Assembly (NCBI RefSeq): GCF_035918095.1
Contig: NZ_CP109137.1
Coordinates: 4,094,001-4,158,000, forward strand
Direction: 5' to 3'
Origin: Streptomyces sp. NBC_01750
Lineage (GTDB): Bacteria; Actinomycetota; Actinomycetes; Streptomycetales; Streptomycetaceae
Length of the DNA stretch: 64,000 bases
Below the pieces are notes generated by a model, which made no database searches, was not told where the DNA came from, and saw only the letters and a list, made by a program, of their open reading frames with translations. Of the stretch, positions 7,887 to 17,700 are shown one piece after another; position 1 is the stretch's first letter, and each line of letters opens with the position of its first letter. The position numbers and the translations under genes are program-made.

Positions 7887-10800
7887 TCAGAGCACGGGCG
7901 CCACCGGGCCGTTGCCGGCGCCGAGCGCGATCTCCTTGTCCTCTCCGCCCCAGCCGTCCGTAGTACTCCACACGACGTGGACCCCGAATACCCCTCTCAC
8001 GGTGTCGGCCGCCCAGCCTTCGGCGGGCGGTTCGGAAAGCACCAGGTACAGACGATCGGCGGTTTTCGGCAGAGTGTGGTTGATCTCCAGCAGCCGCGTG
8101 GCTCCGGCACGGAGGTCCGGGTAGCCAGAGCGTCCGGCACCAAGGACTTCGTAGAGAAAGAGACCGTCCTGACCGACACGGCTGACGTCGATGAAGGGCG
8201 AGTCGGACGGTTTCAACCCTGCCCTGAGCAGAGCGGCCTTCAACTCATGGCGCACCGCCTCATGGGTGTTGCAGTTGCGGTCGGCCTCCGAAGCAACCGT
8301 CAACTCGTGCTGAAGGCTCCCCTCGCCCGCCCGCCGGCCAGGTGTCGCTTCGTCGTCGTTCCTGGGGGCGGTGGCGTGCACTTCGGGCTCCTTCTCAGGT
8401 CCTGTTTCCGGCGGGCTGCCGGGCTCTGATGGCGTATCGCGTGCAACCTCGGGCTCGGGCTCGGGCTCGGGGGCAGGTACGACGTCGGTTGCTGGCGTGG
8501 TGCCGGTGAGTCCCCGCAGACGCTCCCGGGCTTCGGACAGAGTGACCGCCCAGCCGCTTCGCTCAGCGTCCGTCAGAACTTCGGTCCCCGGGGTGACGTC
8601 ACCAGACGCGACCGCGTCACGAGTGCTCTGCGCAAGGTCGCGCAGAGCTCCCAGCCGACCCGCGTCCGGAGTTCCGAGCAGGTGCCAGACACTGAGCCAG
8701 TCGGCCTGGTCCCGGCGCAGGCAGCGATTCGCCATGCCTCTCAGCTCCGAGAGCCGGGCCGCGGCATCCGGCGGGACCGTGTCGCCGCGAACGATGTAGC
8801 CCAGAACGTCGAGCGCCGCCTCGTAACGTGCCGCCATGCCGGCCGAGATGGGCTTGCGGCCGAAGCCGCTGGTCGAGATCAGGCTCACCCGTGCTTCGTT
8901 GCGGATCACCCAGGCGTCCAGCTTCGATCCGACGGAGGGGGCCGGTGAGCCGTGACGAAGAACGAGGAGAAGCCTGCGCTCCGTAGGAGGCGAGAGGGCC
9001 TGGACCCTCCAGTGGGAGCCGGGGCCGGGGCCGAGTACCCGCACCCGGACGTTGTCGCCGACCGCCAGCCCTTGCGGGTGGGACGTGCCGGATGTGCCGC
9101 CCCCTCCGGACCCGTGGGATTCCCCCGGCACCTCGGGAACGGAAGGGGTTTCAGCCGCATTGTCGCGGCCTCCCATGAGCGCCTCCGGCAGCGGTGAAGT
9201 GTGGAGAACGGTCAGAGTCTGGGTACTGCGGGTCAGGGCCACGTACAGCTGGCGCAGACCAGCAGGGCCGCGGTCCGCGATGGTCGTCGGGTCCAGGACG
9301 AGAACATGGTCGAATTCCATGCCTTTGGCCTGGGCGGCGGCCAGTACGGACACGGCCTTACGCATTTCCGGGGTCATGCCATCCGCCCGGTCGAGGCGCA
9401 GGCGGACCTCGTCCAGCCAGTCGGAGTCGTCGGGCACAATGACGGCGATCGACCTCAGGGACCGCCCGTCGTCAGTACCTACGAGCTGGGCCGTGTGGGT
9501 CACCGTCTCGTCCAACAGCTCCCAGGGTGTCGTCGGAACCAGCCGTACAGCTTCTCCGTCGGCCCGACGGACAGCGACCGGGTACGGAAGCGACGGCGCG
9601 ACCGCCAGGGCCAGGGGAGCCACGAACTCCATGATCTGCGCGGGCACCCGGTAACTGGTGTTCAGCTCCGCCACATGCCAGTCGCCCTGGCCTGAAAGGA
9701 GCCCGCCCAACCGGCCCCAGGCTGCGTACGTGTGAGGACCGGTGGCCTGTGCCAAGTCGCCGAGTACGGTCATCGATCCGGTCGGGCAACGCCTCTGCAA
9801 CGACCTCGCCTGCATCGGCGTCAGATCCTGCGCCTCGTCGACGACGATGTGACGGTACCGCTGCGGGGACTCACCGGCGATGAGGAAGCGCAGCTCCTCC
9901 AGACACACCAGATCGTCGAGGGTCCAGGCTTCCTCCGCCGCGCTTTCGGCCCTCGGCCTCTGCAACGCGGCCTGTTCACTGTCGCCGAGGACCTGCGACG
10001 CGCACTCCCGCAGCTTGTCGGGCGAGTTGAGCAGACTCCGCAGAGCTTCCTCCGGACTCAACGCCGGCCAGGTCCGGTCGACAAGCGCCGTGACCTGCCG
10101 GTTGCGCTCGAGATCCCGACGCACCGTCGTGTCCCGGCTGCGCCGCGGCGCCAGCTGGACCAGTGCGCTCAGAAGGCGGTCGACCAATAAGGTCCGGAAG
10201 CGGTCCCGGCGTGCGCGGTAGGCCCCAGTGCCCTCGCGCGCCTGGCGGAGAAGGTCGAGCACCTCTGAGCGAGGCAGGCGCAACGACGTGCTGCCGATGG
10301 CGACAGTGAAGGCCGCCTCGTCCTTGTCGTGCGACGGGGCGGTGGTGAGGGCATCCAGCGCTTCCGGTCTGCACTCGCTCTCCACGCGCCGCCGTAGGAC
10401 GGTCGCCATCCGGTCGTCGGACTTGACCAGCCTCGTCCTGAAGGAGTCCGTACCGACGGCCTCCCCCTCCCAGAGGCGCGCCAGCTGAACCGCGTTGACG
10501 TTCCGGGTGCCGAGGGTGGGCAATACCCGCCCGACGTACTCCAGAAAGTTCTGATGCGGTCCCACCACCAGGATGTCCTGTGCGCGGAAGTGGTCGTTGT
10601 TGACCAGCCAGGTCACACGGTGCAGGCCGACCGCGGACTTTCCTGTGCCCGGGCCGCCCTGGATCACGAGCACGTCCGCCGGTGAACCGGTGACCAGAGC
10701 CATCTGGTCCCGCCGGATCGTCTCGACGATGTCCCGCATCCGTCCACTGCGGGACCGGTGGAGCTCCCGGAGCAGGAACTCGTCCACCTGTAGCGGCTTC

Positions 10801-11405
10801 TTCCTCCGCCTGCGAACGACTTCGCGAGGTGACGGCACTCCGGAGGGCGCGGGGTCCCCGGCGGGGGCGGTCTCCGGAATCCCGTCGTCGGCGGTACGCG
10901 GCAGAACCACTGTGTCGTCGCGGGTGCCGGGGGCTGCCGCACCCTGATCACCGGGCACCTGAACCGTGGCGATCTCGTCGAAGTAGTCCTCGACCGTGCG
11001 CTCCGCGCAACGCAGTTGCCGACGCAGAAGTACCTCACCCGGTGTCTCCGGCTGGGCGTTGTACCACCGCTTGGCCAGCTCGGTTGTCCAGAGGACCACC
11101 ACCTGGTCCCGGGTCCGGGTGTCGGACACGCTGCGGCGTCCGACATAGAAGGTCTCGGGCAGCATCGCGCCCGGCTCCTGCACGTCAACTCTGCTGACGA
11201 CGAGGGCCTCCCCGCCGAGACCGCCGTACGCCTCGGCCCTGGCCTCGGCCTCCTTGCGGGCGGCGATGGCGTCCTTACCACTGGCCGCCGCCGAGGCGGG
11301 CGACTGTTCGGTCAGCTCCGCGAGGCGCGCCTCGTAGCAGTCGTAGGCGCGGTCGACGGCCTTCTGCTCGCCGGCGACGACCGTCTCCCGTGAAATCGTG
11401 CTCAC
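7887..11405 (-). CDS. HelD-like UvrD-type helicase with ~420-residue C-terminal extension
   Basis: A 1172-residue protein. Residues 1-240 hold the Ala/Glu-rich arm typical of HelD, an RNA polymerase-associated ATPase; Walker A GGPGTGKSAVG is near 250, DEAQD at 523-527, and the superfamily 1 core ends near 745 with LYVALTRSTQTLTVLHT. HelD proteins usually stop there. Here a Gly/Ser linker, a helical domain, a Pro/Glu-rich linker and a final domain (about 1048-1172) follow. In the last, FIDV (D1073) and LFLYEV (E1086) resemble the D...ExK strands of PD-(D/E)XK nucleases, but Lys is replaced by Leu, so activity is doubtful. The GTG start has GGAGG 8 nt upstream. Residue 406 is encoded by TTA (10188-10190), predicting dependence on the bldA tRNA. 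It could act in rifamycin resistance or phage defence. Confidence 0.82.
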   Translation of the reverse strand: MSTISRETVVAGEQKAVDRAYDCYEARLAELTEQSPASAAASGKDAIAARKEAEARAEAYGGLGGEALVVSRVDVQEPGAMLPETFYVGRRSVSDTRTRDQVVVLWTTELAKRWYNAQPETPGEVLLRRQLRCAERTVEDYFDEIATVQVPGDQGAAAPGTRDDTVVLPRTADDGIPETAPAGDPAPSGVPSPREVVRRRRKKPLQVDEFLLRELHRSRSGRMRDIVETIRRDQMALVTGSPADVLVIQGGPGTGKSAVGLHRVTWLVNNDHFRAQDILVVGPHQNFLEYVGRVLPTLGTRNVNAVQLARLWEGEAVGTDSFRTRLVKSDDRMATVLRRRVESECRPEALDALTTAPSHDKDEAAFTVAIGSTSLRLPRSEVLDLLRQAREGTGAYRARRDRFRTLLVDRLLSALVQLAPRRSRDTTVRRDLERNRQVTALVDRTWPALSPEEALRSLLNSPDKLRECASQVLGDSEQAALQRPRAESAAEEAWTLDDLVCLEELRFLIAGESPQRYRHIVVDEAQDLTPMQARSLQRRCPTGSMTVLGDLAQATGPHTYAAWGRLGGLLSGQGDWHVAELNTSYRVPAQIMEFVAPLALAVAPSLPYPVAVRRADGEAVRLVPTTPWELLDETVTHTAQLVGTDDGRSLRSIAVIVPDDSDWLDEVRLRLDRADGMTPEMRKAVSVLAAAQAKGMEFDHVLVLDPTTIADRGPAGLRQLYVALTRSTQTLTVLHTSPLPEALMGGRDNAAETPSVPEVPGESHGSGGGGTSGTSHPQGLAVGDNVRVRVLGPGPGSHWRVQALSPPTERRLLLVLRHGSPAPSVGSKLDAWVIRNEARVSLISTSGFGRKPISAGMAARYEAALDVLGYIVRGDTVPPDAAARLSELRGMANRCLRRDQADWLSVWHLLGTPDAGRLGALRDLAQSTRDAVASGDVTPGTEVLTDAERSGWAVTLSEARERLRGLTGTTPATDVVPAPEPEPEPEVARDTPSEPGSPPETGPEKEPEVHATAPRNDDEATPGRRAGEGSLQHELTVASEADRNCNTHEAVRHELKAALLRAGLKPSDSPFIDVSRVGQDGLFLYEVLGAGRSGYPDLRAGATRLLEINHTLPKTADRLYLVLSEPPAEGWAADTVRGVFGVHVVWSTTDGWGGEDKEIALGAGNGPVAPVL

Positions 11406-11684
11406 GTATATCCCCTCCAGACAGCGCACCGGCGCTGCGACGGGCTGACGCCCGGAACCCCGGTCATAGGATTAGCAGAAATCAGTGGGCAAAGAGTGAT
11501 CAATTGCTCAATCGAACGATGACCAGCTCGACTTCGGCTCACCAGAGCCCCAACTGTTCTGCCGTGGGCCCGATCTCGTACTGGTGGTAGTGGCAGCCCG
11601 GGCAGAGAAGCTTCCACGCGGCGTTGGCCTGCCGGGCGGTCCCGATACGCCTGGAGAGCCATCGCCGCCTCCGCCCATACGGTC
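11406..11684. other. Gene-relic region; possible C-terminal fragment with CxxCHxH motif
   Basis: No intact gene is supported. On the minus strand, 11539-11640 encodes a plausible protein C-terminus, ending ARQANAAWKLLCPGCHYHQY and EIGPTAEQLGLW, with a CPGCHYH zinc-like motif. Upstream of it the frame loses protein-like character, so it looks like the tail of a decayed gene. I do not recognise the family. The 11406-11530 part is AT-rich and should contain the HelD-like gene's promoter. Confidence 0.35.
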
Positions 11685-11900
11685 TTGCCGATGGGCACGC
11701 GGGGCGTCGCACCCCTCCTCGACGAGGCGGTGCTGAGGCGGCCAGTCGGTGGCAGGCCGTCATGCAGGGCCAGTTGGCCCGACTGCCGGCTGCCGCTGCC
11801 GAGCCTCGCATCAGCGTGCAGGTGCTCCCCTTCGACCAGGACGAGCACGAGGTGCTGGAAATGGACGCCGAGAGCCTGGTCGACGTCCGGCCGAACGAGA
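11685..11900 (+). pseudogene. XRE/DUF5753 regulator fragment, frameshifted
   Basis: Two adjacent plus-strand frames together read LLDEAVLRRPVGGR and then VMQGQLARLPAAAAEPRISV plus QVLPF, the conserved middle of DUF5753, the C-terminal domain of Streptomyces XRE-type regulators. The frame changes near 11750, the helix-turn-helix domain is absent, and the C-terminal part has diverged. A further snippet near 11945-11985 (VRDPGGP) recalls DUF397, the usual small partner of these regulators. The gene pair is therefore a relic. Such pairs are common in accessory regions and in genes controlling development or antibiotics. Confidence 0.6.
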
Positions 11901-12075
11901 GCCACACCGAGAAGCTCAGCCGGTCGGCGGGACTGCAGAGGATCTCCGTGTGTCGCCCGTGCGGGACCCGGGCGGCCCCCTGCCCAGTGCCCCATTACGC
12001 TATGCCCACCACAGTGATCGCTGTGACATCGAGGCGTGGGAGACGCCCAGATGACAAGGGGTGGGGAGATCCGCA

Positions 12076-14619
12076 TTGATACTGCGGCGTACCGGAAAAC
12101 GTCGAAGAACCGCATACGGAGCGCTGGTCGGGGCTCTGGCGGCCGGTGCCGTCGTGCTCGCGCCGGGATCGGGTGAGGCAGCCGGGGGGCCGTCGGCCCC
12201 GTCCGCGGCGGCTCCCGTCCCGTCGGCCGGGGCAACGCTCGCCACCGGTGAGCGGCTGGAAGTCGTCCCGCGCCGGGGGAAGTCGGCGCCCGGCTTCCGT
12301 GTCGTGCCGAAGCGGCAGGGCGAACAGATCGGCCGGTATGCGTACAGCGTCCTGGACGGCAAGCTGCAGGTGCGGCCCGTCGGGCTGAAGAAGCCGGCGA
12401 AGGCCACCACGGTCGGCCTCGGGTCGCCGACGAGGTCCGCTACGGCTCCGCGAGCCGCGCTCGCCGCGTACGCGGTGAAGATCCAGCTCGTCGGCACCGA
12501 CCACTTCGGACCCATCATCCAGGTGTGGAACCGCAAGACCTGGACCTCCTACGAGGTCGAAGAGGAGCAGTTCGGCAGCTCCGGCAAGGTCTCGCTGCCG
12601 CCCGGCGACTACATCACCGTCGGGATGTACAACAACTGGCAGCAGCCCGACCACATCCTCACCAAGACGTTCACGGTGAAGGACCGAGGTCTGACGGTGA
12701 CATTCGACCCGAGTCTCGCCAAGGAGACGGCCATCACGGCGGACGAACCGTCCGCGCGCCGCTACGCCGCAGCCGTGTCGCTCCGCATGCCGAACGGGGA
12801 CATCGTCGGTTTCCTGGGCGGTTGGGGCAACAAGGTCTATGTGACGCCCTTCTCGCTGCCCGGCGCCTCGCTGCGCGTCCACGAGGTGCTGGTGAAGGAC
12901 GGGACCGCGGCCAACAGCCCCAGCCCGTACCGGTACGACCTCTACCACAACTTCCCGGGCGGGGTGCCCGCGCTGCCCAAGGTCCAGGTGCGCACGGCCG
13001 ACCTGGCGAGGACGGTCACCACGCTGCGTTCGGCGGGCGACGACACCACCGGCTGGTTCTCGTCGTATCCCTCCGTCAGCGACTCGTCCGGCGTCTACCT
13101 CCCGACCCCGGTCCGGTTCCCCTCCACGGTCACGGAGTACGCGACGCCGGGCCAGGCCTTCGGCCGCGGCGTCTCCTACGACGGGGGACCCCGGCTCGAT
13201 GCGGCACCCCGCACCCTGCCCACGGGAACCGGGCCGGCGGAGACGTTCGGTGTCGCGCCCTTCGCTCTGCGCTCCTTCCCGCCGTCCGGCGCCGTCCAGC
13301 GGGGTACCAAGCTGGAGGTGTACGAGCCGTGGGCCTACACCGACTCGCTCGGCCACGAGGGCAGCGACTACGAGGCAGTCCAGGACTTCCTGCTCACCTC
13401 GCGCGGCACGAAGCTCGCCGAGGTGAAGGACCTCGACATGCCCGCGGCGTGGTCCGCCACCGTCCCGAAGACGCAGACCCCTTACGAGCTGACCCACACA
13501 GTGCGGCACAAGGGACGGCCCACCCGGCTCTCCACCCGGCAGACGACCGAATGGGCGTTCAGCTCCGACGGTTACTCCGGCTACAACACGAATCTGCCCC
13601 TCGCCGACGTCGACGTGCGCGTCGACGGACTCGACGTCCGCAATGCGGCGGGCGCCGCCCCCGTCACTGTGGACGCGGTCGCCACGTCTCGTACGGAGGG
13701 GGCGACGGCGAGCGTGACCGGCCTGGAGTACTCCGCCGACGACGGCGAGACGTGGACCGCCCTGCCCGTCGCGGACTCGGGCGGGCGAGCCTCGGCCGCG
13801 CTGTCCGTCCCGCAGGGCGCGCGGTACATCTCTCTGCGCGTGAGCGGCAAGGACTCCGAGGGATCGAGCGTGCGCAGGACGGTGGTCCGCGCGTTCGCCG
13901 GCCCGGCGCCCGCGGCCGACGAGACCGTGGGATCCACCAGGATCACGAACGTCGTCGTCAACAACGGCAGGGTGATCGCGCCGGTCATGTACGACGATCC
14001 GAACAAGGCTCCGTACACCGTGCGGTACACGGTCACCGACCCGGCGGGCGTGGCGGACACAGGCGTGCTCCTCCACCGGAGCGACCCCGGCCGGCCGGAC
14101 GCGGTGCTGCGCACCTGGCCCTCGGAATGCACCAAGGTGGACGCCACCACGTCCACGTGCGAGGCGCCCTTCCAGCTCAACGCACGCAGCATGCTCGGCC
14201 GGAACGATCTCGCCGGTGAGTGGAAGGTGGCCATCTGGGCCCGCTCCCTCGACGGTCGGAGTTTCACCGATCAGGGAGATCTCGGTACGGCCCAGATCCT
14301 GCGCGAGACCCGGGTGACGATCAATGCTCCGACTGTCCCGGTGACCAAGGGCAAGGCATTCGCCGTCTCCGGCATCGCCGGGATCGCCGACTGGTCGACC
14401 GGCCGCTGGAACGCGCTCCCGGGCAAGACGGTGCAGCTGGAGTTCCGCAAGCCCGGCACCTCGGCGTACACCGTCGCCGCCAAGGTGACCGCCGACACGA
14501 CAGGCACGGTCAAGTCGGCCCCCAAGGCCGCGTACGACGCCAACTGGCGCTGGCTGCTGCCCCGCACGCCCGGTGTGGGGGCCGCCGCCTCGCCGGTCGT
14601 CTTCGTGGACGTCCGCTAG
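12076..14619 (+). CDS. Large secreted protein with a subtilase-prodomain-like N-terminus, no protease domain seen
   Basis: An 847-residue exported protein with a twin-basic signal peptide (ILRRTGKRRRTAYGALVGAL then an Ala-rich h-region and cleavage near residue 35). After it, 'ATLATGERLEVVPRRG' resembles the 'TLVTGDRV' module of Streptomyces S8 peptidases, and 'VSLPPGDYITVGMYNNW' resembles the beta domain that often follows their catalytic domain. The Asp, His and Ser catalytic motifs are not present. The remainder is beta-rich and Ig-like, with no membrane anchor or sorting signal. I chose the TTG at 12076 because GGGGAG is 7 nt upstream; an in-frame GTG at 12061 is the alternative. Function unknown; perhaps a wall- or substrate-binding protein. 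Confidence 0.72.
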   Translation: MILRRTGKRRRTAYGALVGALAAGAVVLAPGSGEAAGGPSAPSAAAPVPSAGATLATGERLEVVPRRGKSAPGFRVVPKRQGEQIGRYAYSVLDGKLQVRPVGLKKPAKATTVGLGSPTRSATAPRAALAAYAVKIQLVGTDHFGPIIQVWNRKTWTSYEVEEEQFGSSGKVSLPPGDYITVGMYNNWQQPDHILTKTFTVKDRGLTVTFDPSLAKETAITADEPSARRYAAAVSLRMPNGDIVGFLGGWGNKVYVTPFSLPGASLRVHEVLVKDGTAANSPSPYRYDLYHNFPGGVPALPKVQVRTADLARTVTTLRSAGDDTTGWFSSYPSVSDSSGVYLPTPVRFPSTVTEYATPGQAFGRGVSYDGGPRLDAAPRTLPTGTGPAETFGVAPFALRSFPPSGAVQRGTKLEVYEPWAYTDSLGHEGSDYEAVQDFLLTSRGTKLAEVKDLDMPAAWSATVPKTQTPYELTHTVRHKGRPTRLSTRQTTEWAFSSDGYSGYNTNLPLADVDVRVDGLDVRNAAGAAPVTVDAVATSRTEGATASVTGLEYSADDGETWTALPVADSGGRASAALSVPQGARYISLRVSGKDSEGSSVRRTVVRAFAGPAPAADETVGSTRITNVVVNNGRVIAPVMYDDPNKAPYTVRYTVTDPAGVADTGVLLHRSDPGRPDAVLRTWPSECTKVDATTSTCEAPFQLNARSMLGRNDLAGEWKVAIWARSLDGRSFTDQGDLGTAQILRETRVTINAPTVPVTKGKAFAVSGIAGIADWSTGRWNALPGKTVQLEFRKPGTSAYTVAAKVTADTTGTVKSAPKAAYDANWRWLLPRTPGVGAAASPVVFVDVR

Positions 14620-14636
14620 CGGCCACGGGCAGAGAA

Positions 14637-14694
14637 GACACGGGTACGAAGAAGGGGGCGCCGGCCGCGATGGCCGGCGCCCCCTTCCCGTGTC
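14637..14694. terminator. Large bidirectional hairpin between convergent genes
   Basis: A perfect 16-bp stem (14651-14666 with 14672-14687, loop GCGAT) is nested inside an outer arm GACACGGG/CCCGTGTC (14637-14644, 14687-14694). It separates the secreted-protein gene from the convergent sacsin-like gene and probably terminates both. Confidence 0.8.
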
Positions 14695-14701
14695 CTCGAG
14701 G

Positions 14702-17700
14702 TCAGTCGAACCAGCGGTCCCGCGCCAGTTCCTCCGTGCGGGACGGATCCTCCAGCAGCGCCGCCACCTCGAAGCGGCGTGGCCACTGGCCCGCCGCCCA
14801 GGCCAGGCCCGCCGCCACGCCCTCCAGGGTCGCGGCGTGGATCACGCCGTCCGGGGTGCGGCGCCAGTCGAGTTCGACGCCGCCCGCCACCAGCTCCTCG
14901 TGCTCGACGTACGTCGCGGGCGTGCCGGATCCGAGCAGGACGTGGACCGACTCCGGGACCTCGTGTTCCTCGCCCTTCGTGGTCACCTCCGCCGAGACCG
15001 CCTCGCCCAGGCGGCGGACCTGGAACAGCTCCCCCAGATCCGCCGCCCGCGACGGCGCCACCGGCAGCAGCGGCAGGCCCGCCGTCAGCGCGAGCAGGTC
15101 CGGCGCGTCCGCCACCACCGCGTCCGACGCGTCGACGACCCGTACTTCGCCGTCGACGACCGCCCGCAGTTCGTCCGGGAGCGTGACCTGGTCCGGGTCG
15201 AGGTCCGCCAACGCCGTGTACAGGGCGTGGAGTTGCGCACCGGACACCTCGCGGGAAGGATCGGCGAGCCGGCCGAGCAGCTCCGCCGCCCCGCCCGGCT
15301 CCTCCAGCAGCGCGGCCAGCGATGTGCGCACGCCCAGCGCCCGCAGCACCTGGACGTCCTCGAAGCCCGAGGCGTCCACCGTGTCGTACAGACCGGCCAG
15401 CAGCGGATCGCCGCCCGCGGACCGCAGACCGGCCGGGCGGCGCCCGTCCAGCACCGGATGGTCCCGCAGCCACCACGCCGTGTACGGGCGCACCGTCTCG
15501 GTCGTCCCGTCCGGGAGCAGGATCCGTACGGACTGGGTCAGGGCGTCCCGCAGCGGCGGCTGCGCCAGCAGCGCGAGGGCGCGGGGCCAGCAGTCGTCGT
15601 CCACCAGGTCCAGATCCCGTACCGCGACGATCTCCGTGGCGACCGGCGGCACCGGTGTCTCCGGCAGCCGGTCGAGCACGTCCTCGCACCACACGTCGAC
15701 CGCGTCCAGCAGACCCGCGTCGTCGGGCTCGGCGTAATCCCCGTCGCGGGGCTCCAGTTCATCAGGGTCGAGAACCACATCCGTGGCCCGTACGAGAGAG
15801 AAGTTCGCCAGCACACCGCACGCGGCCAGCGGCTGCTCGCCCCACCGTCCGGCCAGCTCGCCGTCGCAGAGCGCCAGCTCGTCCTCGCGCATCACCGAGG
15901 CGAACGGGCTGCCCGGCAGCACCAGTTCGCCCGCCGGCGCGAGCTCGCCCTCATCGTCCGGCAGCGCCAGCGCGCCCAGCCACGGCTCGTCCCCGGGCTC
16001 GATGCCCGCATCCCGTACCAGCGCCAGCACCGTCTCGGCGAGTTCGTCCGCGTCCAGCGCGGCACCGTCCCCGACGCCGTCGTACCAAACCTCACCGGTG
16101 TCCAGCGAACCGGCCACCGCCGCCCGCACCTGCGGCGTCGTCAGCACGGCGCGCGGCGTCGCCGGCAGCGCGCCCAGCTTCTCCAGCAGCGGGTGCGCGG
16201 CCTCCGGATGGACCACCTTCAGCCCGAGCCGCGCCAGGTGCGGCGGCGTCTCGGCCAGCGGCAGCAGCGTCTGCCGGGGCCCGATCGTCGTACGCCCGTC
16301 GGCGAGCGGCACCGGAAGCCCGGTCAGCCGGTCCGGGTCGACCCCGGCGAGGCTGTCGTACAGCCGCTGCCACCAGGCGGGCTCACGCTCAAGACCCGCG
16401 AGCCGGTCGATCGCCTCGGTCAGCGGCACCCGCGCCACGCCGAGCGTGCGCAGCTCCACGCGGCGCTCGAGACCCGCGGGCAGCAGGCTCGGCAGCACCT
16501 CGGCCAGCACGCGGACGGTCTCCACGCCCGCACCCTCCAGGACCTCCGCCTCGATCGGCCGCAGCCCGGCGGAGACATTCTCACGGTCCGGCAGCCCGGT
16601 GTCCCCGGACCACTCGCCGGACACATCGCGCGGCGCCGCCGCCTCAAGGAACGCCGTACGCGGCAGCAGCTGAAGGATCGCCGCCCGCAGCGCGCCGTCC
16701 AGCTCGCCCTTGCCCAGCGCCCCGGGCACCAGGTCGATGGTGCCGACGGTCACCGGCCGCCAGCTGCCCAGGAGTTCGGCGTACGCCTGCGCCGCCTTGC
16801 GCACCAGGAAGTCGGTGAGCGGCCCGGGCGCCGGGTGGCGGCGGGTGGTGTCCAGGGGCAGCGAGGCGATCAGCAGCGCGGGCACACCGAGAGGTTCGTC
16901 GGTGGGCGTGGGCGCGTGCACCACAGGGGCGGTACGCGGCCGGGCCGGCGCGCCCTCCTCGTCGACGGGCACGGCCCAGGTGACGGTCCAGTACGGCCGC
17001 AGCCGCTCCTCGACGGGCCGGTCCGCGAGCAGCGCGGGTTCGACGGCGCCGCCGTGGCTCACCACCCGCCAGCGCCGGTCGCCCTGCTCGCTGTCCTCGA
17101 TATGGACATACGCCCCGTGCACTGAGCGCCTCAACACCCTTACGCCGCCCGGGGTTTCGACGACGATTTCGGTCAGGCCGGTCAGCGTGAGCAGGAGCGC
17201 GTCGTCGATCCCGGCGAGCAGCCGCTCCACCAGATCGACCGCGGCCCCGTCCCGCAGCGGCAGCACGACCACCGTGTCGTACCCCTCGGGAGCCGTGCCC
17301 TCGGCGGGCAGCGGCAGCCGCAGCAGCGGTACGTGCCCGTCGCGGCGGCGCAGCTCGTCGCCGAGCCCGGGGCTCCCCTGGGCCGCCTGCCGGGCCAGTC
17401 CCCCGGCCTCGGCCAGGGACCAGCGCACGCCTCCGTGCCTGCCGATGACGGCGGGCTCGTCGCTCACCGCGAGGACGGCCGCGAAGCCGACACCGAAGCG
17501 GCCGACGGCGGTCTCGTGGCCCTCGCGCTTGGCCGATGCCCGCAGCGTGCTCAGCGATTCGACACCGGTCGCGTCGAGCGGCGCGCCGGTGTTCGCGGCG
17601 GCGAGGACGGCGGGCTCGTCACCGGTGCCGGGCCGCAGGGTCAGCCGGAGGCGGCCCGGCACGCCGGCGCGGGCCGCGGCGTCCGCGGCGTTCTGCGCGA

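Noticed and set aside
7887..12060. Insertion sequence or prophage around the HelD-like gene
   Set aside because: No transposase, integrase, terminal inverted repeats or tRNA-type attachment site could be seen, so only an accessory patch is claimed.
14573..17125. 850-residue plus-strand frame opposite the sacsin-like gene
   Set aside because: Arg/Gln/Pro-rich composition typical of an antisense frame; the minus strand has the HSP90-type motifs.
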